Assembly (NCBI GenBank): GCA_002803225.1
Contig: NXFV01000112.1
Location: 62,001 to 126,000, forward strand
Reading direction: 5' to 3'
Source of the DNA: Gamarada debralockiae
Taxonomy: Eukaryota > Ascomycota > Leotiomycetes > Helotiales > Hyphodiscaceae
DNA length: 64,000 nucleotides
Positions within the stretch are counted from its first letter, which is position 1, and every line of letters starts with the position of its first letter. The position numbers and the translations under genes were made by a program. The notes below the pieces were generated by a model. That model was not told the DNA's origin and ran no database searches. It was given only the letters and a program-made list of their open reading frames with translations. Of the stretch, positions 43,001 to 52,418 are shown piece by piece.

Positions 43001-44789
43001 TGCATAGCCAACCTAGTTTTGGAAGCATGACATCGCCAATGGGAATGCCTCAACAAGCTCCAATTCCGGTCGTGTCGGGGTTCTTCGACACTTCGAGGCC
43101 GGCTCCAACTCAAACAACAAGTGGAATGCCCCAGGATTTTTTTCGTGACGAAGACCTTACCCGTCTCAGCCTTCAAGAACGCCAAGAACTCTTCGGAGCC
43201 AGTGCCCCAGGATCACAGCCAACTCATGCCCAACAAATCAACGCACTATTCGGTCAGCAGTCAGATGCGCAGCGGGAGATGGCTAGGGTAGAGCAACTTC
43301 GCCAGAACGATCCGAGTTTCAATGCTCGTCTTCACGAATTCCAGCAACTCAGAGCGCAGCATGATCTCGAAGAAGCAGGCCAGGCACCTGCAAATATGGC
43401 TGGCGAGCCAATTGGCCCTCCACCGCAGAGCCAACAACCACAGCATCAGGAACCCCAGCAGGCTCGAATGGAGGATGAACCTGAGCATGAAGCACCAGAA
43501 GTTCTGTCTCTTACCCAGCAGGTCCAGAAGGCCGCATCTGCCAAACAATCACCCACGTCTGCAGCTCAACCAGAGTCACCATGGGGAAAGGTCAATTCTA
43601 ATATGCCAATGCCATTCCCACCGCCGCCGACTTCTACAACTCCTCTTCCAGCGCCAACTGCCCAGAGAGGTCGATCCAATTTGCCAGAAGCTTTGAATGT
43701 AGGAATTAGATCCCGCTCCGAAACGCCAGAAGTTGTTGCGGTTACGCCGTCAGTTGCACCGTGGGCAAAGGAACCAACAGAGGCACCCAAGGGACCTTCT
43801 CTGAAAGAGATACAGGAACTTGAAGCAAAACAGGCCGCCAAACAAGAAGAGATCGCCGCAGCTGCTCGTCGTCTTCAACTTGAGCAGGAAAGAAAGATGC
43901 TCGGTAGTCAGCCAGCTGCGCCAGCCCCCGGACTACCGACTTCTTCCACCTGGGGAAATAGTGCATCCCCTGCAACTCCGAATGCTCCTTCCGCTTGGGC
44001 TACTACTTCCACCACTAAAGCCCAGGTCCCTGGCAATGGTACCGCCTCGAAGAAGACTTTGAGTGATATCCAGAGAGAAGAGGAAGCACGCAAGAAGAGA
44101 CTTGCCGCAGCGGCGGCAGCAGCTCAACCTGCCGCATCAATCTCTGGCGGCAAGCGTTACGCAGACCTGGCAAGCAAGCCTACAGCTGCAGTTCCAGCTC
44201 TTGGAGGATCATGGTCAACCGTTGGCGCTGGGGGGAAAGTCAAGATTCCAACTGGCCCCGCTGCTGCGACACCTCAAACTGTCCGGGCTGCTAGCAGTGG
44301 AACTGTTCCTACAGTGGCTTCTCGTGCCGCTCGCCCTGCTGCGGTCGTACGCAGTGTCACATCGGGACAAACTGGTGCCACTGCTGCTAAGGACGAGTTC
44401 AACAAATGGGCGAAGACGACTTTGTCAAAGGGCTTGAATTCTGATGTCGATGGTATGTATTGAAATCATCCGTACTTCTAAACTTCTGTTAATGATCTAT
44501 AGTCGATAACTTCATTTCAATGATTTCCGGCTTCCCATTGGAGGCTATCACAGATGCTGTTTACTCCAGCTCCCAGTTGATGGACGGTCGTCACTTCGCC
44601 GAAGAATTCATCCGGCGTCGCAAGCTTGCCGACAAGGGCGTCGTTGAGCCTTCCAACTCTGGCTCTGGAAGTGGCTTTTCCGCTACTGGATCTGGCGGAT
44701 GGAACGAAGTTGCGAAGAAGGGACCCCCTAAGGAGGATTCAACGGCTGGTTTCAAAGTCATTCCCAACAAGAAGAAAGGAAAGAAGTGA
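40073..44789 (+). CDS. GYF-domain protein (Smy2/Syh1/GIGYF family)
   Basis: Four exons: 40073-40173, 40405-40804, 40852-44452, 44503-44789; 1462 aa. The GYF fold, which binds Pro-rich ligands in mRNA decay and translational repression complexes (GIGYF/Smy2 family knowledge), lies at about residues 718-775: MRWVYLDPHGQVQGPWSGLE, then MHDWYKASFFTADLSVRKL and FEPLGQLIRRIG. The W-x-Y-x-D-x-x-G-x-x-Q-G-P-[FW] and M-x-x-W pattern is intact, with Trp in the QGPW position (SMY2-type GYFs often have Asp at the position after this). The remainder is long low-complexity sequence: Ser/Gly/Pro-rich N-terminal part, Gln-rich coiled region, Ala/Lys-rich stretch. The C-terminal region assembled across the last intron, DNFISMISGFPLEAITDAVY and HFAEEFIRRRKLAD, is a conserved helical element. 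The first acceptor (AACTAG at 40404) was fixed by frame. Confidence 0.92.
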
Positions 44790-45165
44790 GGGACTGTATC
44801 ATTCATGTATGATTATTGTTCTAGTATGGCTGGCTACTCTGGCATAGCGTTTTTGCATTCATGGTTGGGTGCATGTGAGCGTTTTGCTCTTGATTAGGTA
44901 GCATAAAACAGGGGAACTGTATTGCATACAAGTCCGTCTAGCATAGCGTAATTGATTAAGTTTTCCTTCAAATTCCCAGCCTCGTCAGCGCGGGGGTTGA
45001 GGGCACCCTTGCAACCTCAAGGTGCGGATCGTTCCGTTTTGGTCTCCCAGGCTTAACGTGGCGTTTCTCGCATGGATATCAATCAACAGATAGCATTTTG
45101 CTGTCAATGGGGCTTTCAGCTGTGTCAACGATGCATATTGTACACCCTGTTGGAGGTTATAATTT
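44790..45165. other. Downstream region of the GYF gene
   Basis: 376 bp, 3' UTR of the GYF gene and spacer. Nothing else recognised. Confidence 0.6.
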
Positions 45166-45711
45166 ATGATCACCCTTCCCATTCCGGAACTACCTCTGTT
45201 AGCACGTCGACTCCTCAAACAACTTAACCATCTCCCCTCAATAGTTTGCGATCTCAAGCTTGGACACAAAATTGTATCTCTATCTAACCTTTCGATCTCT
45301 TATCGACCGTCCACCGTTCTTTTGGCAACGGTCTTGCAGAGTGGCCCAGTTGAGCTCAACCTTGTTGAAATCCGTCTCCCCGACCACTAAGTCTTCAAAT
45401 ACAGAAAGTTCGAACACTGCGCTGGCTGTTATATACCGATTGCCAAGATCCGGTCCAGGGGCTTCGCTTTGAACATACGCTGGAGGGACTCTCCATACGC
45501 TTACCAGTATCCATCTACGGAGGGTATTCAAGATAGATGGCGGGAGCGCGTCAAGTTGTGGGACGCCTTCACTTGGAGGCTGAAGAATAAAGAAATCATC
45601 GATTTGGCTGAGACTTATTTTACCAGGAGAAAAAGGGATGATGATTACGATCATGAGGAAGATACAAAAGAGGAGAAGTTTGATGGGTTCTTGCTAGGCA
45701 CGTCAATTTGA
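45166..45711 (+). pseudogene. ORF interrupted by one in-frame TAA; hypothetical or broken gene
   Basis: An ATG at 45166 opens 74 codons (MITLPIPELPLLARRLLKQL onward) to a TAA at 45388-45390. The same frame then stays open to 45711, reading VFKYRKFEHCAGCYIPIAK, FALNIRWRDSPYAYQY, DRWRERVKLWDAFTWRLKN and an acidic tail DDDYDHEEDTKEEKFDG. The second part has the composition of real protein (aromatic, charged, no low complexity); no family was recognised. The TAA lies in CACTAAG followed by AAATACAG, which also looks like a branch site and acceptor, so an intron may hide the stop, but I could not find a strong donor in matching phase. An antisense ORF (45654-45280) covers the same bases and is judged a shadow. 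Confidence 0.4.
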
Positions 45712-46070
45712 AGCGGAGAGACATCCGGGCCCGGAGAAGGAGGAGCAGGAGTAGTCGCTGGTGGATCAGGCGTAGGACGAGAATTTATGTGTAATGTAAT
45801 GTAAACTGGATTTTCTCGCGTACAGGAGAGCAACAGCCAGAAGATAGCGAGGTTGATTGATTTCCTTAAATCTCTGTTGTGCCTCAACTTTTAAATATTA
45901 ACTGATGTTCCCTGTCTTTGTGAGAGAGTGTACTTGAAGGAAAATAGATAGAACTGCCTTCGCCGGTTGAGTCACGTGCTGATAAATCAAAGTCCGTGGT
46001 GACCTAAAATTTTGAAGATTCCCAGCTTCAATTTTCTTTGCGTCCCAACCAAACTTAACGATTCTCAAAA
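45712..46070. promoter_or_regulatory. Promoter region of EMW1
   Basis: 359 bp. CACGTG at 45973-45978, 93 bp before the EMW1 start codon. No gene. Confidence 0.5.
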
Positions 46071-48944
46071 ATGCCTTCAAATTCCGAAATACTGGGAGAG
46101 AGGACGCTGGATAGTCTCCTGTTTGATCTTGAGTCTTTCAAGCAAAGCGAAAGCCTTTCAGATACTGTAACTAAATACCTGGACGGCGACTACAGGACAA
46201 TTCTCCGGAGCCCTACTTCGCAAACCCTATATGAGATATTGGCCAACACAATCACTCTTTCACATGGACAACGAGGTGCTGCTCTTCAGAATGCCTGTCT
46301 AGATGGAGATGAGAATGTCATTCTTGTCTTCATCACGGGACTGGCAGCTTTCAATGCCTTCCTCCAGGCCAACGTTACGGGACCGCCTCTTGACTTGCGG
46401 GATGTTTTCACAGCCAGTGAAAGTGTTCCGTCGTTCAGAGAGCAGAGTCTGAGAAGTTTGGATGTCGACGGAGTCTCAATATATCAACACATACCACACG
46501 TGGAATTATTTTGCCTTGGCCGAATGATTTTTACGGCCTACTTCCCCCGAATCATCAGTGGCAATTTCAGAGATTCTAAATGGATGCGTATCAGGATCAA
46601 CGCTTATCATCAACGTCTGTTATCCGGATTATCGGGAGGAAGACTGAGCGATTCCACAGCGTTACAAGATGGCATCGAGAAGGATTTGCTGGAACTTGAA
46701 AGCGAAGTCCTGGCTCCCGAGTCGAAATACTCGACAGAGGCGAAAGTGCAGTTCCTGTTGGAGAAGGCGCAGATTTACATCATGCAAGGCCGGGATCTGA
46801 AAGCGAAGGAGAATGTCAAGATGGCAAAGACGGCGTCGGGTTTCAGCTATGCGCTTTCTGGTGCGTTGGGCAAGAGGACGAAGTTTCAGCAGAACGACAT
46901 TTCGCAACTGGTGGTTTTCGCCAAAAGTAAGGAGTCTGATGATCCTCCCAGTACTGCTCCAGAGAGTTTGGAAGAGGCGATGAAGGACAGTAAGCTGGAG
47001 AATGCGAATGCTCCAACCGCATTGGAATTGAATGACGACACCCTCCTCGAATCTGTTGCGTTCAAGAAAACGGAATCCCACAAAGTGGATAACTTAGCGC
47101 TTCCTCCCGAGCTTGCTGGTTTGCGGCCAGATGAGCAACCGCAACTCAAGCCATTGGATCAAATCACGTTACTCACGGAAGCTACACTCAAGGATAGTCT
47201 TTCACCACTTGACAAACTGAACAGCGAAGAGATCCTTCCTTATGCTGTGCGTGTGCTGAATGACAAGCCTACCAATTGGCAGATCTACACCCAAGCTCTC
47301 CTAGTACGAAGCAGGATCGAGTCGCATAGATCTCGAACCCAAGAGCGCAGTGTTCTCCAGCTCCAAGTCATTGTTGACCAAATCATCGCCGACACTCAAG
47401 AAGAATCTTCTTCCTCACCTGACGGAATCCCGGAAATTCGAGTGACGCAATTCCTCCCCCGAGCCAAGGCCTCCGAATCAGCACCTGTCTATGAAAGATT
47501 GAAATACATCTACCAACTCAACACGCCTACACGGTGGGAGCTTGAGACCGAACTCGCCTATGCCTGGAGTGGAGCGGGAAGTTTCGTCAGCGCTTTAGAG
47601 ATCTTCAAACGGTTAAACCTATGGGCTGAAGTAGCTCTGTGCTATCACTCAGTGAATCAAGAAGATAAAGCTCGTTCAATCATTCGTCGACAGCTATATT
47701 ATTCTTCGAAAGGTCCCGAGATGGACAAATACGACGTCGATGCCAGCGAAGTTGCAGCAGAGAAATGGGACGGCGAGATGCGCTCCCCACCTCCACCGCA
47801 CGCGCCGAGGTTATGGTGCATTCTGGGTGATTTGGATCAAGATCCTAGCTGCTGGCAGCGTGCTTGGGATATTTCTAAGAATCGATATGCAAGAGCACAA
47901 CGCACGTTAGGCGATTACTTCACCCGACAAGGAGATCTGGAGAGTGCGAGAGAAGCATATATGAATGCCACGATTGTCAATCGGCAGAACAACGACACGT
48001 GGTCAAGGTTAGGAGACATCGATCTTGCTCTAGGAAATTGGGACGGAGCTATTATTGCATTCCAGCAATCTATCATGATCGACGACACCGACGCAAAAAC
48101 CTACTCCAATCTGGGATCCGCACTGCTGTCTAAACACTCCGAAATGCTTTCCCTTCAAAAAGTCGCTGCTCAAGGTGCTCAAGTCGAAGTGGTGGAAGAT
48201 GACGAAGTAACCTTCAACCCCACAAGTAGCGAACCGTCCCCAAAGGAAATCTTGAGACAAGCCCTGGTAGCGTATAAGCGTGGAGCGGCAATTGCACACG
48301 ATAACTGGAAGATCTGGGATAACGTCATCACGATCGCAGGGCGTATGTCCCCTCCTTATTTCCCGGAGATATTGATGGGTATGCGTGCTGTTCTGCGAAT
48401 TCGCGCTCCGGCGATTGGGGAGAATGCAGTTGATGTTGATATCTTGCGCGCTTTGATACTTGAGGTGACTTCGCGGGAACGTCTACAAAACACCAGCCCC
48501 GATAAAGGTTCACGCGAGATCTACACGCCACCCCGTGGTAGTTTGGCTGGAGCAGCGATTTCAATGGTTGACGAAGAAATCGTGCCTTTGATCACCAAGC
48601 GCTACGAGCTCTGGACATTGGTTGAGAAACTTGCGTTGTATAGGAGGGATTTCGCGGGCGCTTTAGCATGTGCAGAGAAGGCGTGGAGAATGAGCCAGGG
48701 TGAGGGCTGGCTTGAGAAGGAGGAAATGTGGAAGGGGGTAGTGGCCGCGACGGATAATCTGGTGAGCGCGTATGAGAATTATGGATCGCAGGAGAAGGCG
48801 GATGGGAGTGAGGTGGAGAAGGGATGGAGGATGAAAGCGAGGAGTGCGGTTAGAGGCGTTATGGGGAAGGCGAAAGATGCTTGGGAGGGAACGACGGAGT
48901 GGGAGGTATTGAAGGATAGGTTGGAGGAGTTAAAGAGTTCGTAG
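46071..48944 (+). CDS. EMW1: TPR protein Emw1/TTC27 family
   Basis: Single exon, 957 aa from MPSNSEILGERTLDSLLFDL. The family (yeast Emw1, human TTC27) is an essential TPR protein linked to cell-wall integrity in yeast. Typical landmarks: TLSHGQRGAALQNACLDGD, VELFCLGRMIFTAYFPRI, GRDLKAKENVKMAKTASGF (a TPR with the characteristic small-residue pattern), PTRWELETELAYAWSGAGSF, LNLWAEVALCYHSVNQEDKA, LWCILGDLDQDPSCWQRAWD, KNRYARAQRTLGDYFTRQGD, NDTWSRLGDIDLALGNWDG and DTDAKTYSNLGSALLSKH. The tandem TPRs lie at about residues 495-690. The C-terminal part is Lys/Glu-rich and coiled. No intron over 2.9 kb. Confidence 0.93.
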   Translation: MPSNSEILGERTLDSLLFDLESFKQSESLSDTVTKYLDGDYRTILRSPTSQTLYEILANTITLSHGQRGAALQNACLDGDENVILVFITGLAAFNAFLQANVTGPPLDLRDVFTASESVPSFREQSLRSLDVDGVSIYQHIPHVELFCLGRMIFTAYFPRIISGNFRDSKWMRIRINAYHQRLLSGLSGGRLSDSTALQDGIEKDLLELESEVLAPESKYSTEAKVQFLLEKAQIYIMQGRDLKAKENVKMAKTASGFSYALSGALGKRTKFQQNDISQLVVFAKSKESDDPPSTAPESLEEAMKDSKLENANAPTALELNDDTLLESVAFKKTESHKVDNLALPPELAGLRPDEQPQLKPLDQITLLTEATLKDSLSPLDKLNSEEILPYAVRVLNDKPTNWQIYTQALLVRSRIESHRSRTQERSVLQLQVIVDQIIADTQEESSSSPDGIPEIRVTQFLPRAKASESAPVYERLKYIYQLNTPTRWELETELAYAWSGAGSFVSALEIFKRLNLWAEVALCYHSVNQEDKARSIIRRQLYYSSKGPEMDKYDVDASEVAAEKWDGEMRSPPPPHAPRLWCILGDLDQDPSCWQRAWDISKNRYARAQRTLGDYFTRQGDLESAREAYMNATIVNRQNNDTWSRLGDIDLALGNWDGAIIAFQQSIMIDDTDAKTYSNLGSALLSKHSEMLSLQKVAAQGAQVEVVEDDEVTFNPTSSEPSPKEILRQALVAYKRGAAIAHDNWKIWDNVITIAGRMSPPYFPEILMGMRAVLRIRAPAIGENAVDVDILRALILEVTSRERLQNTSPDKGSREIYTPPRGSLAGAAISMVDEEIVPLITKRYELWTLVEKLALYRRDFAGALACAEKAWRMSQGEGWLEKEEMWKGVVAATDNLVSAYENYGSQEKADGSEVEKGWRMKARSAVRGVMGKAKDAWEGTTEWEVLKDRLEELKSS

Positions 48945-49161
48945 GTGGAGGGTGTCAAATATATTCGTGCAATAATCAAGCAAAACTGGTGGAATCCATT
49001 TCCTGTGGCTCTGTCAAACAACTCGGCCTGCAGCAAACCTAACAGAGACACTTGGAAATTTCAAGCTGAAAGAGCAGCGTAGATGAAAACCTACAAATAG
49101 AATACAAACTGTATAACACCCATCCCATCAACGCCTATTCCTCCCAAGACCACTTCTACTC

Positions 49162-49778
49162 TCACAACACCTCATCCCAAAACAGCATAAACTCTTCCAC
49201 CCCAGCACCAACACCTAACACCACACCCCTCACCAAATTCAAAACCCTCTACCTTCCAAGCAATCCCCTAATCCTCTCCTTCTCTTCCCTCTCCCTTTGC
49301 TCCCCACCCACCCCTTCCTCACACATCCCCTTCATACCCTTATCCAGTGCCAACATCTCACGATTCGTCTTCTCCAGCACACCATAGGTGAACGCCAACT
49401 CACTTCCCACAGTCCGGCCGCAAATAAGTAAAGCTGCTAGTCAGGCTTTGAGAATGGGGTAGAGAGATAGTGAGACCAGGAGAGATAGAGGAAAATAAGT
49501 GTGGAGAAGGTGAGGGAGGGTGGGGTGGTGGCTTTGCCAAGCGCGTACATGGATGTCCATTGCCGGAGGGCGGTGGATGGGAGGATGGTTGGCGAGGAGG
49601 AGCCCTCGGAGAGGAGGGCGGGGATGGCCATATTGAGATTGTTGTCATGCTGCCTGGGATCGGAGTTAGTTGTGTTTATTCTGGTTTAAATTGGAAGAGA
49701 TACGATTTACCAGATAGAAATGCAGTGGATGTGATTCCTGTGGCTTGTAAGGCCGGATTGAGGGGGTGTTTTGGACAT
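49162..49778 (-). pseudogene. Degenerate DUF1772-family (anthrone-oxygenase-like) membrane protein gene
   Basis: Three homologous-looking pieces lie in order but in different frames. The first is ATGITSTAFLSG, joined over a clean intron (49654-49710, GTAAAT..CTAAC..CCCAG) to SMTTISI. Next, one frame over, is MAIPALLSEGSSSPTILPS, LRQWTSMYALGKATTPPSL and FSTLIFLYLSWSHYL. Last, in another frame, is ELAFTYGVLEKTNREMLAL to a terminal FMLFWDEVL. This is the four-helix DUF1772 layout. Breaks: a frame change at the SI/MAIPALL junction, another after SHYL, and an in-frame TAG at 49249-49251. The only ATG (49778) is in the frame of the second piece. Either the gene is dead, or unusual introns or sequencing errors are involved. 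Confidence 0.55.
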
Positions 49779-50085
49779 TGTCTCTGATCACTTCGATCTC
49801 AATTTGAGTTTGATTTTCAAGTCAACACGTTGAGTTAATGGCAAAGAGCTGCGATATTAGAATAGTGACCTCAAGGACGAGACCTGGCGAGCTCCAAAAA
49901 GAAAGTAGAGGGAGGACATTGGACAAACAGGGCTAAATCATGTGATCCCAATGTGGAAGCTCGCTTAAAGTTGCCCCTTATATCGCTTTTTTAAGTTCTC
50001 AAATCATTCTCATCGCCACTTTCAATCTCATCAACACTAGTCACTAACACCTAATTCCAGCAAGCACTGGAAGGATGCAGCGCCA
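49779..50085. other. Spacer upstream of the DUF1115 gene
   Basis: About 300 bp. The last 100 bp are leader-like (TC-rich, then AC-rich). No other feature seen. Confidence 0.5.
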
Positions 50086-50504
50086 ATGGCATCAATATAT
50101 CGGATTCTGATCAAAACGCATCACATGACCTCTCGAAAGAAGATCCTCACCATCACCAAAGCTGCAAAACGCTTATCCTGTTCTGTCGTCCTGAAGACAG
50201 GCGGGCCGCCGGGTATAATGGTTGCTGAAGGAGAAGGAGCTATGGAATGGATGGAAGTCGTGAGGGTAAGTTGAAAACAGCCGTGCTTGGAAGGAAGTGA
50301 TGCTAATGAAAGCTGGGGCAGAAATTGAGGTACAAGGATTACCAACTGATGAAGAAAGAAGAAGTGGACCGAGCCAGGATGAGTGTGCCTCGAGGGGAAG
50401 TCCAAGAGGTTACGTCCGTCAAAGGTCTGGGAGCTCTTCTTTCGAAGGACGAGGAGTTGTACAAGTGGTGGAGAGTCATGATGGGATATCAAAAGGGCGA
50501 ATGA
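50086..50504 (+). CDS. Small DUF1115 (Prp3 C-terminal-like) domain protein
   Basis: Two exons, 50086-50265 and 50322-50504, with a 56-nt intron (GTAAGT..GGGGCAG), 120 aa. MASIYRILIKTHHMTSRKKI followed by LSCSVVLKTGGPPGIMVAEG and MEWMEVVRKLRYKDYQLMKK matches the DUF1115 domain ('HHI.S..K...I...A..L.L.G..K.G.PG.I..EG'), which in RWDD2-type proteins follows an RWD domain. Here the RWD half is absent: the protein starts right at the HH motif, and I found no upstream exon. Function unknown; the fungal stand-alone form is a known protein type in my recollection. The exon junction falls inside VVR/KLRYKDY and is phase 0. Confidence 0.8.
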
Positions 50505-50668
50505 GAGTGCCCTGCTCAATTGAAGTGCGTGATGCTTAGTCAGCATACGCCTTACCCCTGGTTCCCGCACGAGACTTCCAACCTGTCAACAACAGCGCTT
50601 TGGTCGACATCGGCAACGAGACATCTAGCTGCTTGTATGAATCTGCATGATATTTCTGATGAACAGCT

Positions 50669-52327
50669 ATGGCCGAGGCTATGGCCGCCTTAGGCGTCGT
50701 TGCCTCTGTTGCTCAACTGGCAGATTACGGCTTCAAGCTCAGCGTCAAGCTATTCACATTCAGCCAAGCGGTATCCACGGCCGATCAATCCTTCAAAACA
50801 ATCTCAAATGATGTTTCTCTCACTTCGACAGTGCTGAAAGAGCTCTCTCAAATAATCGGGTCCGATGAATCACATATAGTCTCCGAGACCGCTTTTCAGG
50901 CAACCAAGCAAGCGGTCACAGAGTGTCTGGTGGTCTTTGAACAACTCAATGATGCGCTTGATAAGAGCTTATCGAATCTGGGAAATCTGGATACAGGTGA
51001 AGGGAAGAAAAAGGCGAAACGTGGGACAATTGCACTTGAGAAGTTGAAATGGCCTTTCAAGCAATCCAGGATGGAACTTTTGAGGAGCAATCTGGACAGG
51101 TTGAAAGCCTCTCTTACTTTGATGCTGCAAGTTCTGAGTTATGCTAGAGAGGTCTCGAATCGGTACGAATTTGGGTCTGTTTTCCTGAATCGAGAGTATC
51201 ATGTTGACTTGATTAGGAAGGCAGCCGAATCTTCATTGGCATACCAACAACATCTCATCGAAAGCCTTGCTCGTTCAGAAAGAGCCACAAGGCGAAAATA
51301 TCTTGCGCTAGAGAAGGCTCTAGAGAATGAAGGCTCTCAAATCGGTTTCACCGCAGCCATAAGTACATCAGCCCAGGTTCCCTCAACTCGAGAAATTGGC
51401 GGACGACGTTCTCAGTCTCTTGAAAGATCATCAGATCCTCCTCCTGTGAAGCCACGAACTCTCATTGGGGAGCTGCATATGTGTTTCCAAGTCCTCAATG
51501 ATCTTTTAAGGTATAAAGACGATATTATGGAACACAGGAATTTGCGCTCATCGGGACTTGTCGTCTTTCGTAGTGCATGGGACAACTTTCAAGCTCCGGA
51601 ATTGAAACAACTTGAACGTGACTATGGCGATGTGTCGGATGACATCAGAACCGAAGCTGCAAATAATATTCATGCTCGGCTGAAGGAGTTAGCGAGGGAT
51701 GGATCTCTGAAAGAGCGGTTGGTCGAACATACTTCAAGGAGAGAAAATGCGTCAAGCTCTTGGGGGCCGCCTTTTGAAATATCTGTAAGCTGGCTTATAT
51801 TTCAGATGTCTGCATGAAGCTTTCGTTGACGGATCCAGGACCACCTATACATTCCTAATCCTGCTGTGCACAGAAGCACTGCATTCGAAACGATAATAGA
51901 TGACACTACTGGTGATAGGACACATCACATTACAACTGCCACCGAGCATGAGCAGCAATTAGAAAATTGGGAAGACACAACCGACCGCCATGAGCTTTCT
52001 ACCGCAATCAAGCATGCCAGGCGACGTAGGTTCAGTCTTTGGACTGCACTCTTCATTGGCGCTCCGAAGGCCGTGGTAAAGCTGGGCAGTGCAAGCTACA
52101 AGGGGGTTCGACGTGTATCTAAATCTGCCTACGAGGCGGGAAGTTCGCTGTTGGCGAATCCGAAGAAGGATACATTAGGGATACCTCCTGAGGGACCCAA
52201 ACCCTTGAAGATTCACACAGAGAGTCTGATACATTATTCGGATGAGGAACAGGGTGTCTCGGATAAGAATGTGGTGGAGGATCTTCTACTGGCGTGGACG
52301 AATTTGCCTTTACAACATAATGAATAA
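50669..52327 (+). CDS. Fungal STAND/NLR-type N-terminal domain protein (HeLo-like or Fungal_N)
   Basis: Two exons, 50669-51784 and 51839-52327 (54-nt intron GTAAGC..ATCCAG), 534 aa. The N-terminus MAEAMAALGVVASVAQLADY, with KLSVKLFTFSQAVSTADQSF and ISNDVSLTSTVLKELSQII, is the classic opening of the fungal helical domain that caps many STAND/NLR and other signalling proteins. A second helical part (QSRMELLRSNLDRLKASLTL, then MLQVLSYAREVSNRYEF) follows. No NACHT or NB-ARC domain and no repeats are present. The middle (residues about 265-365) has GELHMCFQVLNDLLRYKDDI. The exon 2 part contains RRRRFSLWTALFIGAPKAVV, a basic-hydrophobic stretch that could touch membrane. It ends 91 bp from the stop of the convergent trypsin-like gene. 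Function not determined. Confidence 0.8.
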
Positions 52328-52418
52328 TTGTGCTACTCAAATCGCAAATTTAATTTGCCAGAAATCCCCCTGTTCTTTGCTCCAGCGTACCACCCCATCG
52401 ACAGAAGTCTCTCTGTAA

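Noticed and set aside
45280..45654. 124-codon minus-strand ORF with an ATG
   Set aside because: Antisense to the acidic-tailed plus-strand frame, whose composition is more protein-like; kept as alternative only.
49437..49778. Reading the DUF1772 region as one intact 88-codon protein in the frame of its only ATG
   Set aside because: The frame is open across the intron, but the first 30 residues then lose the family-like ATGITSTAFLSG reading, so decay is a better explanation.
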